In this document: piece after piece, positions 11,376-23,090 of the stretch
Layout of the letters: each line of letters opens with the position of its first letter
How positions within the stretch are numbered: the first letter of the stretch is position 1
Assembly: GCA_949987705.1 (NCBI GenBank)
Contig: OX465286.1
Coordinates: forward strand, 10,033,459-10,097,458
DNA: 64,000 bases
Source of the DNA: Thereva unica
Taxonomy: Eukaryota > Arthropoda > Insecta > Diptera > Therevidae
Reading direction: 5' to 3'
The notes under the pieces: generated by a model
The model's database searches: none
What the model was told of the DNA's origin: nothing
The model's input: only the letters and a program-made list of their open reading frames with translations
Position numbers and translations under genes: made by a program

Positions 11376-12946
11376 TTGGGCCTTGATCCTGATCCTTAAC
11401 AACCTGGTCTGCCTCTTTAGAGCCACCTTCAATTGGGGATACATTCCAACCATCTGGAGGAAAGTCGTGGTGGTTTTTATCCCGAAACAGGGCAACAGAC
11501 CCCTAGAGCTGCCTAAATCGTACAGACCTATCAGCTTAACCTCTTTTCTTTTGAAACAATGGAAAGGCTGCTGGACCTTCATATTAGGTGCAAATTGGAG
11601 CTCTCCCTCCCTCTACATAGCTCCCAGTTCGCTTACTCTAAGAGTAAATCAATAGCAAAGCCACAAGGGCCATATGGGCCTGCAACAGGCTTCTGGGTAA
11701 GACATGGGGTTATAGTTTGGTGGCCCAAGACTAAACAAGTTACGTCGATCCTCAAGTGCAGCAAGCTACAACGGCTTGCTTGCCTCTCCATTACCGGAGC
11801 TATGCGGACCTGTCCCACAGCTGCAATGGAAGCAATCATTGGATTGACCCCTTTGCATCTCTTCATATGGAAATCCGCCGCCATTAGTGCCTTGAGACTT
11901 CAGATCTCATCCCACTGGCCCCATACGGTCAAAGGACACATGGATATCCTTAAAAATATCCCAAGCATTTCCATCTGCCGCGTATCCGACCATATGGTTA
12001 GTCAACTGCGGTTCCAAAGGAAATTCAGAGCGATTATCCCGGATCGCTCTGAGTGGGAGGAAATTATTCATCCTGAGGATCCAAAACATCTCCACTGGTT
12101 TACTGACGGGTCAAAGATGGAACATGGCACAGGGGCTGGTGTCGCAGGACCCAACTCCAAGGTCTCGATTGCAATGGGTAAGTGGCCCTCTGTCTTCCAG
12201 ACTGAAATATATGCCATTGCGACCTGCGCTAGGCTCAACCTTGAGAAAGGTCTGAAAGGCGCCAACATTAAAATCTTTTGTGACAGCCAAGCTTCCATCA
12301 AGGCACTCTCAACGTGGAAGTTTTCTTCCAAAATAGTAGCAGGGTGTTTTGACGTATTCCAGAGCCTGACCAGAAGAAACGAGGTCTCGCTCTGCTGGGT
12401 CCCCGGACACTGGGGTATCGAGGGAAATGAAGCTGCAGACAGCCTCGCGAGGGAGGGGTCTGAGACGTTGTTCCAGGGCCCAGAATCCTTCTGTGGCTTC
12501 TCTTGGTTCACCTCCAAGTCCTTGATAGAAGAGTGGATTAAGAGAATAAACCTAGCCTATTGGGAATCAGTCCCAGGTCTTAGACATGCTAAAGATCTTA
12601 TAAGACCCTTTGCTTTAAGGGGCACTATTACCCTAAACAGAGCGGACCTAAGGCTGCTGGTGGGTTATCTCACTGGCCATGTAGGACTGCGATACCACCT
12701 CCACAACCTAGGACTGTCTCAAGAGACAGAATTCCGACTCTGCTTGGAAGGCGACGAGACTTCCACACATATTCTTTGTGAATGTCTTGCTCTGATCTGG
12801 CTTAGAAGCAGAACGTTTATCAGAGAGTTCTTGAGCCCTGCCCAAGTCCGGTCTTCATCAATTAAAGACCTTCTTGCCTTCATTCGGAAGGCCGACTTGG
12901 CCGCAGTGTTCATCATATGGGTTGCCCCCTCATTCCTTATAATATA
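11376..12946 (+). pseudogene. LOA/I-type LINE relic with RNase H domain
   Basis: This is the 3' part of a non-LTR retrotransposon. Reverse-transcriptase blocks 1-2 are seen in two frames: GYIPTIWRKVVVVFIPKQG, SYRPISLTSFLLK, then after a frameshift near 11555 MERLLDLHIRCKLE and SSQFAYSKSKS. The frame then jumps to the post-RT region (WWPKTKQ, KLQRLACLSITGAMRT), so most of the RT palm including the YADD box is deleted. A near-complete RNase H follows, with the catalytic set in FTDGSK (Asp), TEIYAI (Glu), FCDSQAS (Asp) and GNEAADSLA (Asp). A Cys-rich tail motif comes last. The 462-codon frame at 11559-12947 spans the deletion. A 12-bp direct repeat atcggtgaaatt flanks it (11364-11375, 12947-12958), consistent with a 5'-truncated insertion. 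Confidence 0.8.
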
Positions 12947-12958
12947 ATCGGTGAAATT

Positions 12959-14929
12959 GATAAATTTATTGCTTTTTTATTGCATGGGCGTCGGAGCGTG
13001 TTGGGATGGAAGGAAAGTGTACACACACTTTCGCTTTGTGGTGGGGAAATCCACACCCTAAATTGTTCATGTACACCTGATAACCCAAAACGTTGGAGGT
13101 CTATCTCGGTCGCTGGCAACGAAGGAATGAGAACGAAAGGCCTTGCCAAGCCAATCTTTTCATACGAAAACTAAATATATCACTTAGAGCTACTAAGAAC
13201 TTATACCTGTATAGCCTAAGCTTTTTAAACCTCCCAGACTAGCATTTAAAAAAAAGGAAAAGGCATTTCCCCGTTTGTTCTCCCATGAGAACCGGGCAAA
13301 TGCCGAAAGAGTTTCCTCATGTACACCACTCAAAAAAACCGGCGATACTGAAATGATATATGCATTATTAGTTTTTCATAATAGCCCTAGTAGGCAAACC
13401 TTATTTCAAATTAAATGAAGCGATATCTGCCTTAAGTATTCGAAAAACTTTTTGAAAACCTTCAAAGAAATACCCCGGCTGAACTGTGCAAGTTCGAGCA
13501 AATTGGCGAACTGAACTTGTTATTATAGTTCAGTTCGCATTCATATTCCACATATTCAACTGATAATAAACGAACCTCAATTCGAACAACTGGTCTCGAA
13601 CTGAAGTTGAATGTAAAAGCTCGCTTAAAAGAGAGTAATAAACTGGAATAGTGGAATGCCATTCCAGTGGGCTTTTGTATTTCTGGCTTCTGGGCCAAAA
13701 AGTAACAACAGTTTTAAGAACGAACTGAAGATGAACTGCTAGGGTGGAAGTACATAAGTTGTTTCAATCGAACTCTTCATACAGTGATTCAAGATTTTTG
13801 TATAAAGAGGTCGATTGAAACAACTTACGTGCTACCCCCCCCCCCCCCCCCCTTGACTTTAACCGGTGAAGCCACTGATGTGGATTGAACTGAACATTAT
13901 TGAACTGAAGTCGGTATAGCCGGGGCATTAAGCTTTAGTTTAACACATACAAAACTTTAGTTTTTGTTGTTGTATTGCTTCATATTTCAAGCAATTATTT
14001 TTGGATAGTTGTTAAGTTAAATAAATGCTTAAATAAAATGGACCGGTTCTGGTTCGATTACGGAGATCAAGCAGCATTGGACGTAATTAGTACTCAGTTG
14101 GAGACCGTATTGGTAAAACGATACTCGCGTTTAGAAATATAAAGCTTTCGGCACCGGCGCAGTTATTACTCATATATCCGCTCCGAAACTCTCAAACTTT
14201 CCTCGGAATCGAGGAACAATGATTTTTTCTTCAGGGGGCCAAATGGGGCATTCCTTATGACGAGGTGCAAATGACTCAATGGATTAGATTCTTTGTGTGG
14301 GCCTTATAGGGCAATCTACACGGGGTCCACAAGGAGCGATCGGGCTAGGCTCATATAGGCCCTATCTGCACTCTCTCCATCAAAGAATTTAAAGCCAGCT
14401 GGTAATTCAATTGACCGAATAACTTTTTACACTTTAGCGGTTACCTGTTCGCGTACTCCCCACCCATAATGATAATGCTCCGCCGCGCCCCTGTTAAACC
14501 GGCCCATATTAATAATACCCGACGGCCCGTGGTGCATTTAAAAAATCATAAGGGCGTACAAAGGGTGCTGAGGGTTGACGAGGGGGTCTTATTAATTTTT
14601 GGTAGTTTTCTTCGTTCTTAGAGGCCCAGAAAACACTCGACTCGACTTTGTATTAAAATTGACATTTCAACCCCCAGAAGGGGGTGCATGGGAGGTGTTA
14701 CGGAGAAATGGCTAGCTAAATTGTTTATGATTATATTCGGTTTCGGCGACCCCAAACAGGGGGGGTTGGGGATATGCCCTCTGGGTCTTGACATTTTTTT
14801 TTGTATGCCTGTGTAAGCAATCCGATCCTCACCCACAAACAGTCGTAGAAGCAATGACGCATCACTGCAGAAATGATTGATCGAAGGCCATAAAAGCCGA
14901 AATAAACTCTTTGATTGAGAATAATAAAA
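12959..14929. other. Intronic spacer with small inverted repeat and C tract
   Basis: No gene was recognised. A hairpin with 17-bp perfect arms (13755-13771 and 13811-13827, taagttgtttcaatcga) sits in a probable ~100-bp MITE with GGGTGG-like ends. A run of about 16 C follows at 13837-13852. The rest looks like mixed old repeats. Confidence 0.4.
13742..13845. repeat. Small hairpin-forming MITE candidate
   Basis: Arms of 17 bp are perfect and extend imperfectly outward (gggtggaagtac versus the complement of gtgctaccccc). The loop is about 39 bp. Confidence 0.5.
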
Positions 14930-16150
14930 TTCAGAACGTACGTACCGTCGATCTACCCACTTTTCAAGTGGAACCAGAAGAGGTACATACGGTAACCGCA
15001 GAGGAGATTCTGGAGGCAGCAAAAAAAAGCAGCCATCAATAAAGCCCCTGGCATGGATTGCATACCAAATAATGCACGAAACTAGCAGCTACGGTAGCGC
15101 CAGACAGGTTCGTTGAAGTCTGGAAACAGCAGAAACTCGTGCTCCTACCGAAGCCGAACAAACCTTTAGTGGACCCATCGTCCTACAGACCGATATGCCT
15201 CCTTAGTTGCATAAGCAAACTTTTCGAGTGGGTAATCTGTAACAGGATACTTCCAAGCGTCGAAACGGTAGGCGGCCTGACGGATAAGAAATTCGGCTTC
15301 AGAAAGACATGGTCGACGACTGATGCAGTCAACATGGGGGTGGCCATAGAGAAAAACCACTGCTGCGCACTGATAACCCTCGACGCAAAAAATGCTTTCA
15401 ACTCAGCGAGGTGGAGCAAAATAGTTGAAGCGTTGATAAAGCTAGGCACACCGAAGTACCTAGTGCGAGTAGTGGCCGACTACCTCCAGGGTAGGTCGCT
15501 TCATTATGATTCGGAAGATGGCCCAAAGGTGTTCAGGACAACATGCGGTGTTTCGCAGGGTTCCGTCCCGGGTCTTCTCCTGTGGATCGCAATGTACAAT
15601 GATGTGTTGGGGCTTCGTCTTCCAAAGGAAGCAGTGGCGATCAGGTTCGCGGATAACAGCGGGGTAGTTGTAGGAAAACGCTCAGAACGAAGCGATCTGG
15701 GAAATAAAAGCGTGGGTAGAATGCGCTGGGCTGAAAGTTTTGCTGAACACAAAACTGAAGCGGTGCTGATCAGCAAACAACGAAAGCTAGTGTCCGTAAG
15801 GATCCAGGTAGGGGAACAGACCATCCACTCACAGCCCTCTCTGAGGTAATTGGGAGTGATGCTCGACCGAAGGCTGAATAACAAAGCGCACATGAAGGGC
15901 ACGGCAGACAAAGCTTCTGCGATTTGTGCAGCATTTGCAAGAATGCTGCCCAATGTTGGGGGCCCTAAACCGAGTCGCCGCTTCGCCGTGGAGGGTGGTT
16001 AGCTCTGTTCTGTTATAACTAGCACCAACAGAGTTAAACGGGACTTCAAACAGTAGGAAATGGAGGGCGGCATATAGGTTAAATGACTGCGCTTGCTTCG
16101 ATGATCCGATACGATGATGCCGCGTGATACCGGGGATGATCTCCATAGAG
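14930..16150 (+). pseudogene. R1-like LINE reverse-transcriptase relic
   Basis: From about 14930, coding traces read VTAEEILEAAKK and KAPGMDCIPN. The main frame (15139-15849) then holds RT blocks: SYRPICLLSCISKLFEWVI, TTDAVNMGVAI, ALITLDAKNAFNSARW (catalytic Asp), GVSQGSVPGLLLW and the active-site box as FADN instead of the usual F/YADD. The frame stops at 15847-15849, and readable homology (GVMLDRRLNNKAHMKGTADK) continues in a new frame beyond it. The pattern fits the R1 group. The altered active site, stop and missing ends make it dead. Confidence 0.75.
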
Positions 16151-16369
16151 AGAGAGGGTATGCGCCTCTATGACCCAGAATATAATAGAGTGGAGCCCAG
16201 AAAAGTACGGCGGCAAGTAATGGCAAGGGAACTGGCGCGAGCGGGTCATGGCTCATAGGACCTCCAGACTTACCCCTAACTATGGGTTATGAGGAAGCTT
16301 GGGGAAGTGAGTTACGACCTCACGACACCTACGCTGTTTCACTAAGCTATGTTTCACTGCAAATCCAAA

Positions 16370-16528
16370 GTAGATTTAAAGTCAGTATTGCCATCATTTG
16401 ACGGGTTGCCGGAAACGGTAAGTGAACATGACCTTGAGGCAATGCTAAAAGATGGTGATTCCGGTGAAGGTCAAAACATAATTTTGGACAGACCGGATGA
16501 AGACAACAATGACACAGATAAAAACTAA
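16370..16528 (+). other. Short unrecognised acidic open frame
   Basis: Fifty-two codons reading VDLKSVLPSFDGLPETVSEH and ending in an Asp/Asn-rich tail before TAA. There is no start codon in frame close by. It may be a piece of a LINE ORF1, since it lies between two LINE relics. I do not recognise it. Confidence 0.2.
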
Positions 16529-16799
16529 GTCATTCTATTTCTGTTACGATTGCACCTGAACCTCAGCCAGAAAATCCAGCAACTTACTGTGGACACAAAA
16601 AATGAAAATCCTCGATCAAACGATCGACAGCCTGCTTCTGCCGATACGATTATTGAAGAGGAAATACTGCTAACGACCATGCTACATCTTTAGTGAAGTG
16701 TCAAGGGGAATTCGAGAGGCCTGCGACGCAGCTAAAGTATCACTTTAAAAGTAAGCCGAAAAAATGTATTGGCGATTAGTGATGTGTTGTAGCAACTAT

Positions 16800-18887
16800 T
16801 CGCCTAAAAATCGCCCCAATCAGAAACGTGCAACACGATGCTAGAACCCGTAGACGGTTTAATGTAGATCTTCTGCGGGAGAGCGTTAAAAAGCGAGAGT
16901 TTGCTGGAAACCTACAACAAATATTTAACCAGCAAACCGTTTCCGACGACACAAATATTGAAGAGCTGTGGAGTAAGACAAAGGGCGCAATATTGACGGC
17001 TGCGGAAACGAGCATCGGTTATGTCCAAAGAAACCAGCAACACTGGATCTCGGACACAACCTGGCAAAAAATAGAACGCAGGAGAGCCCTAAAAAATAAC
17101 GTAAACTCTACAAACGACCCCGAAAGGCGTTACCAACTAGAACGGGAATACTCCCAATTACATCGGGAGGTAAAAAGAAGTGTCCGGCGTGATAAAAGGC
17201 AGCAAATAAATGAGCTCGCAGAAAAAGCGGAAAACGCGGCAAACACAGGCAACAGTAAAGTGCTGTACCAAATCACTAAACAGCTCTCGGGAGAGCACTC
17301 TACTAAAAAGCATGCCGTTAAGAGTTCGGATGGAAGGCTGCTGTGCAGCGACGAGGAGCAACTCCAAAGATGGAGAGATTACTTCTTCGCCGCCCTGAAT
17401 GGTTCACTTGCACAGGAACCTCAGGAAAACAGCATCAATCCACAGCCAATAAGAATCGCCATTCGGGCCCCATCCAAGACGGAAATAGTAAACGCAATTC
17501 ATGCGATGGCCAATGGTAAAGCAGCTGGAAAAGATGGCATCCCGCCAGAATTGTTGAAAGCCGATTCAAGCCTCATAGCAGATGCGCTTCAGCCAATCCT
17601 GGAAATAGCATGGAACACCTGTACCTTTCCGGAGGATTGAACGGAAGGTATCATAGTCAAAATACCAAAAAAGGGGGACCTAACAATATGCGACAACTGG
17701 AGAGGCATCTGTTTACTATCTACAGTGGGCAAAATTTTCTCCATATATTACTAGCTAGGATAAGAGAGGCAGTAGATCAAACGCTTGGAAGGCAGCAGGC
17801 CGGATTCAGGAAAGACCGCTCATGTATTGATCATATTAACACCTTGAGAATCATAGTGTATCAGTCTACTGAATTCCGATCCTTTACCTTGCTTTCGTAG
17901 ATTATGAGAAAGCGTTCGACCCGGTTAATAGGAGCTTTATATGGCAGGCAATTCCAAATGCAGATTTCTCCATAATGGAAAATTATCCGACAGCTTTGAG
18001 GTGAGCTCAGGAGTACGGCAAGGATGCCTACTCTCGCCTTTACTATTTCTTATAGTAATAAATGACATCCTTGTCGACGCTCTAGATAATAGAACAGGCG
18101 GCATACAATGGGGTTTGTTAGATCGACTACGCAGATCATATCTGTATTCTGGCCCACAGACACCAGGACCTCAAAAACATGCTTAACAATTTGGCAACGC
18201 AGGCTTAAGGCTAAATCCGACTAAAACTAAAGAAATGCGGATAAATGCAGACACAATTGAAGAGACTGCGCTGAATAACCGTGACGTGGAACTGGTCGAT
18301 AAATTCTGCTGCCGCGGTAGTATTATTACCGAAAATGGCGGTGCAGAAGAAGATGTCAGTTCCAGATTAAATAAAGCACGAGGCGCATATGCATGCCGGT
18401 TCCGCATATGGAGATCAACGGAGATCTCAACTAACACCAAATTGCGGCTGTTCAATTCCAACGTTAAGGCAGTACTTTTGTACGGTTGCGAAACATGGAA
18501 AGTCACCCAATTCATCACAGGGCGCCTACAAGTCTTCATCAACAGATGCCTTCGTCGTATCCTAAAAATCCGCTGGCAAGATAGAATTTCAAACGAAGAA
18601 CTATGGCGCCGTGCCGGCCAAGAATGGATAGACGACCAAATCAGGCGAAGGAAATGGAATTGGCTTGGCCACACCTTGCGACGCGAAAACGAAAATCTAG
18701 CCAAACAGGCCCTTGACTGGAATCCGCAAGGATCCCGTCGAGTCGGAAGACCTAGAACAACGTGGAGGAGAACCTTACTAGCAGAAACCGCAACAACTGG
18801 GAGATCCTGGTCGGAGCTGAGGGCTGTCGCGCAAAACAGAGTCCGCTGGAGGGCAACTGTTTCCGCCCTATATCCCATGAGGGATTA
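16800..18887 (+). pseudogene. RTE-like LINE relic, copy 1
   Basis: The first frame (16828-17640) covers the region after the endonuclease (FNVDLLRESVKKREF, then the RT entry motif MANGKAAGKDGIPPELLKA). A TGA at 17638-17640 replaces the Trp codon present in copy 2 (61278 onward). RT blocks then continue in other frames: [41 protein letters not shown]. Compared with copy 2, about 54 bp are missing near 17947 and ~15 bp at the active-site box, so YADY/YADD is gone. The C-terminal region is open from 18235 to 18888, with RRIL-IRWQDRIS, WLGHTLRRENENL and VGRPRTTWRRT. The endonuclease is absent. Confidence 0.8.
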
Positions 18888-18939
18888 AAGGAGCGCAATG
18901 TTGATGATGAAGACAATAAGGACAAGGACAGGGTCAAGA

Positions 18940-19060
18940 CTGCAAAGTCAATATAGCAACGCTTTTTGCTCATCACTAAGTGGCAAAAATTTTGCAGTAA
19001 TGAGCAAAAAGTCTTGCAGGACTTTTTGCAAGACTTTTTGCTCACCGCTGCAAGACTTAT
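18940..19060. mobile_element. Fragment of the 'ttttgctcatcact' hAT-like MITE family
   Basis: Repeated words 'tttttgctcatcacta', 'gcaaaaagtcttgcag' and 'gcaagactttttgct' match the complete copy at 46392-46661. No clean ends were found. Confidence 0.5.
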
Positions 19061-19928
19061 TCAATAAGAATTATATGCAAGTATAATTTCATGTAATAAA
19101 CAAAAACACTACACTGTATTATTATTTTGCCGTTGGGGGGAAGGGGGTAATCATTATTCATACTGACCGGAAAAAAGTGATTGTGCAGTTTTACTAACAT
19201 TGCCCAGTTGATACGTTATGATATTGTTGTCCGTAACTATGTATATCCAAAAAAAAAAAACCAGTCTATTCTAACTCTCAATTTTATTTTATGATTTGGA
19301 CAAGTATTTTTTTTTCTTTTCTCTTTTCAAAATATAATTAACGACTTGACTTAATTTCAAAATAGTATATTGTTCTCAAAATATTAACAACCCGTTTTTT
19401 TTTTTTAACTTTGTTTAGGCACGGTAAACGTAAAGAATTGTGGTGATATATATATGTATATATAGATATATAAAAACCCACCATACAATCACAATTAATA
19501 ATATTATTATTTGGACCTTTTTGTTTGCACCTAATTCAAAGAAGGGGAAGTTCTTATAACATTATATATTTATGTGGCAATTAAAAGAGTGAAAGTCTTA
19601 ATATTTTCGCGTTTTTTTTTTTCTTTTTTTTTTAAATGACCAAATTGTGTTGGCCCGTAGGTGATGGCGCCTGACAGAGTGTGGCATCCTGCCTTACTGG
19701 AAAAATTCAAAGCGATAAGATTATAACTTTTCAAAAAGCAAATAGCGTGGCGGCCAAAGCGTATAATTTATATATGGCAGGATATGTCATAAATATACAT
19801 ATGTATGTATATATATATATATATATATATATCAATTATAAGTATATATATACACCAATTATATGTGTACATATACACTAATTATATGTCTATATAAGTA
19901 TGTACATATGTATATATACATATATATA

Positions 19929-19980
<52 letters not shown>

Positions 19981-20136
19981 ATATATGCAAAACATATATG
20001 AAACACATGTAAACATATATGAGAACGTATGTAAACATATATAAAACATGTGTTAACATATATATATGAGACATACGTAGACATACATTAAGCATATATA
20101 AACATATACATCTATATATATGTATAACATGTGTAT

Positions 20137-20203
<67 letters not shown>

Positions 20204-21121
20204 ATATGTAAACATATATTTTTAAAATATATGAAAACAATGTGTATACGTATGTAAACATATGCATATACATACGTAAATATATAGATATATGTATAGT
20301 TATGTGTAATATATATAAATATATATTCTTTTTATTAGCATACCACAAGCAAGACCCTATTACCTACCTCAATGGCAGCCCTGAACAATGTAAATAAAAG
20401 AAGTTTGTTTGTTTTGTTTGCGAACGTATATTAAACGTATATTTTTTTTTTTTTTTTGAAAATGATAAAAACGGGCTATATATATATACTTTTATATAAT
20501 ACATATAATTTATATAAAAAAATTTTTTTTTTGGTTAGCAGCCTAAAAATGTTTGTTTTGGCTAGGGTCAATAATTGTTTACGTAATATATATATAGTAT
20601 AGTTAAAAGTTAAAAATAAACATTTTCTAAGCCGTTTTTAAATATATTTTAACGAAATAAAAAAATCAACGTTATTACTTTTCACTGTTCTTACTGAAGC
20701 ATATAAAATACAATAGATATATATTTTTCTTAATTGCCCTTTATTTTTTTTTTTAGATATATATATACCTATATAATATTATATAGAAATCATAAAAAGT
20801 ATAGAAAAGCAGATAAAAGATCTTATTTTTTTTTTTGGTTGCGAAAGGGTATATATATTTATATTATTATTTTTTTCTCGAACAAGAATTGTGGAGGGGG
20901 GACTTGAGATATTTTACTTTGAAAAGAGTAATGCTTTATTTTTTTGTGTGGAGATTGGGGCAAGGTAAAAAGGTGCGGGGGTGTCATAGGTATGGATTTA
21001 TTTTTGATCTTCTTTAATATAAACGTAAATGTTTTTTTTTATTGATCATTTTTTTTTTTAGCCATGGTGAATATGGTGAATGTTTTTGTTTTTTTTTTAA
21101 ATATATATAAATAGTATAAAT
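19061..21121. other. AT-rich intronic spacer with TA repeats
   Basis: Poly-T and poly-A runs, (TA)n at about 19806-19832, 19929-19976 and 20139-20201, and diffuse 'aaacatatatgtaaacata' repeats at 19980-20290. No gene was seen. Confidence 0.5.
20139..20201. repeat. (TA)n microsatellite in an 'aaacatatat' repeat field
   Basis: About 60 bp of pure TA flanked by degenerate repeats of 'aaacatatat'. Confidence 0.9.
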
Positions 21122-21469
21122 CATGCCGATTATATAACTCGCCGGATTGACTGCGGAGGGAATTTTATTCGGATTTAACGTTTTGACGTATTATAGAATA
21201 CGCCGAATGAAAAATTACCATATGACGGTAATGCAGTGTGAAAAATTTATATTGTAGAATCCGCTCGTGAATTGCACTCTATATACAAAAAAAAATTTTA
21301 TTACAAATCCGCAATCAAATTTACTGCGTAAGTGAAAAATTTCGGTGTAGTTTTTTTTTTTTTGAAATGGACACAAAATGTGTGTTTATAAATGTTTTAG
21401 ATTTAATTATACTGTCAATTATAAAAAAAAAAAAATAAGTTTACAAATAAAATCTTTTTTTTTTTATAG

Positions 21470-21648
21470 AAAACGCACAACGAACCGAGTTCAGTTTGAG
21501 GAAATGGTTCGAACGTATTCGGATGTGGCAAGGAACGGGACACATACAAAAAGAAATCCCGAGTCTAGAGTTGAGCCGGACTTACACGCAGCAGTACATT
21601 TGTCCCTTACACGATTGTAAATTGTACGAGGCCTCAATTTTTTTTTAA
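21470..21648 (+). CDS. Candidate terminal exon of a nested plus-strand gene
   Basis: A strong acceptor (a 13-base T run, then atag|aa at 21466-21469) is followed by 59 open codons to TAA at 21646-21648. The frame gives NAQRTEFSLRKWFERIRMWQ and later SRTYTQQYICPLHDCKLYEA, with two Cys in a CPLHDC motif. I do not recognise the protein. A shortened copy of the same exon end and following sequence lies at about 59310-59480, with SRTYT-QYICPL preserved and then a stop. It could be the last exon and 3' UTR of a gene inside the unc-13 intron, a duplicated gene fragment, or an unknown repeat. No upstream exon was found. Confidence 0.3.
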
Positions 21649-21729
21649 ATGTCCCGGTTCAAAAACAATATTCTATTGGTATATGAGCGTGTATCAAGAT
21701 AAATAAAGCGAGTCATGATTGTAAATTAC

Positions 21730-22124
21730 GTAGTGGAGACACATTTATTACAATTTTTTTGCGGCAGTAAAAAATCCAATTTGAAGTGCGACGAGATGAG
21801 ATTGTAAGCAGGAACAGGAGAGATATTTCTGACTTTTTGGCGACAACTAAAATATCCAATTAGAAACTACAACGAGGTGAGATTGTAAACAGGAACTAGA
21901 GAGGAGAGACATTTCTTACTTTTTTTTGCGGCAGTAAAATAACCAACTTGAGATTAGGCGAGGTGAAATTGTAAACACGAATTGGAGAGACATTTCTTAC
22001 ATTTTTAGAGGGAGTGAAGTTCTGTACTGAAGAGTCATTTCTTACATTTTTCGATGGAGGACAATTTTGTACTGAAGAGACATTTCTTATAGTTTCTGAT
22101 GGCGTGAAATTTTGTCCTGTAGAG
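21730..22124. repeat. Minisatellite, left part
   Basis: Imperfect tandem units built around 'gagacatttcttac', 'gcggcagtaaaata', 'ccaacttgaga' and 'aggtgagattgtaaac'. The longer unit is roughly 90-100 bp and repeats about three times; a shorter ~55-bp unit follows. It continues at 26648-26760 after a hAT insertion. Confidence 0.8.
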
Positions 22125-22479
22125 CAGTGATTCCCAAAGTGGGTTCCGCGGAACCTTACGGTTCCACGAAAAAATTTTAGGGTTCCGTGTCACCAGCGCC
22201 GAAGCGCAAATACATTCGCAGACTCACAAGCGCTGCGCCAGCCGTTTAACGCGTTCTTGCTAATCAGAAAGTGCGAGTGGCTCTTCTTCCTTGAAATTTG
22301 GTCTACGTCACGGCGCGTAACATTTTGGCCGCCATTCCATATTCTTTTGTCGAGGGGGTTGTGAAGAAAATAGTAATCCGCCCTCTTGAGATGGCCGCCA
22401 TGGGCCAAACGATATATTGAGTATACTATATTGCTTATGGTGTTCTACTTATCATACCCTTTCATTTGATACCCATGGG

Positions 22480-22945
22480 GGCCTAGGTAGTCTAGAGGTA
22501 AGGCGCATGACTACTATCCCAGAGGTCCCGGGTTCGAATCCCGGCCAGCCCCACGGTCTTTCGCCTTTTCCACTTTCTCATCTATATAACTTTCCTTCTT
22601 TCTTCTTTCCTCTTTACATTCCTGATTCTTTCTGTCATAGCCTTCCTTAGCCCTTCCCCGCTCCACCAAAGCGCATGTAATCGGTTGGTTGATGAGATTC
22701 AACTCGTTTCAGGAGGCATAACACTCCAGCGAGTTGTTTCTCGATGCCCCGATGTCAAAGTCGCGACAGTAATGGTTGGGAGTAGGTGGACTGAAAAACT
22801 ATCTCTGGTAGGTTGTGACAGCTCCTTCCTTCCCCGACTAGAGCTGCTGTTCGACATTGCACTCTATATGAAGAAAATAGATTGTCGACACAGTATAAAG
22901 GGCGTTTCCTGAGACTCTAGTCTTTCACATAAAAAAAAAAATAAA
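22480..22945 (+). mobile_element. tRNA-derived SINE, copy 1
   Basis: The 5' end resembles a tRNA gene with a matching A box (tagtctagagg at 22488-22498) and a perfect B box (ggttcgaatcc near 22531). It is followed by a pyrimidine-rich body and a conserved stretch (ggaggcataacactccagcg). The tail 'aaaatagattgtcgacacag...gactctagtctttcacat' ends in an A-rich run. The same head and tail occur at 36556 and 38258. Internal RNA polymerase III promoter boxes are inferred from the match. Confidence 0.85.
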
Positions 22946-23090
22946 ATGTCGAAGGGGTTGTGAAGAATATTTCAATCCGCCCTCCTGAGACTGCCGCCAT
23001 GGATCTAAAGGTATATTGAGTATAACACATTGCATTGTCATCGGAACTAAAGCTGTATGCAAAATTTCAGCATGATAGGATATCCGGAAG

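Noticed and set aside
18183..18878. 231-codon minus-strand frame
   Set aside because: Antisense shadow of the RTE-like C-terminal region at 18235-18888. The same applies to the minus frames at 12068, 15504, 24380-24954, 26041 and 62073.
22485..22555. Possible tRNA gene
   Set aside because: A and B boxes match, but the cloverleaf is not convincing and a second copy with the same downstream body and tail shows it is a SINE head. The same applies at 36556.
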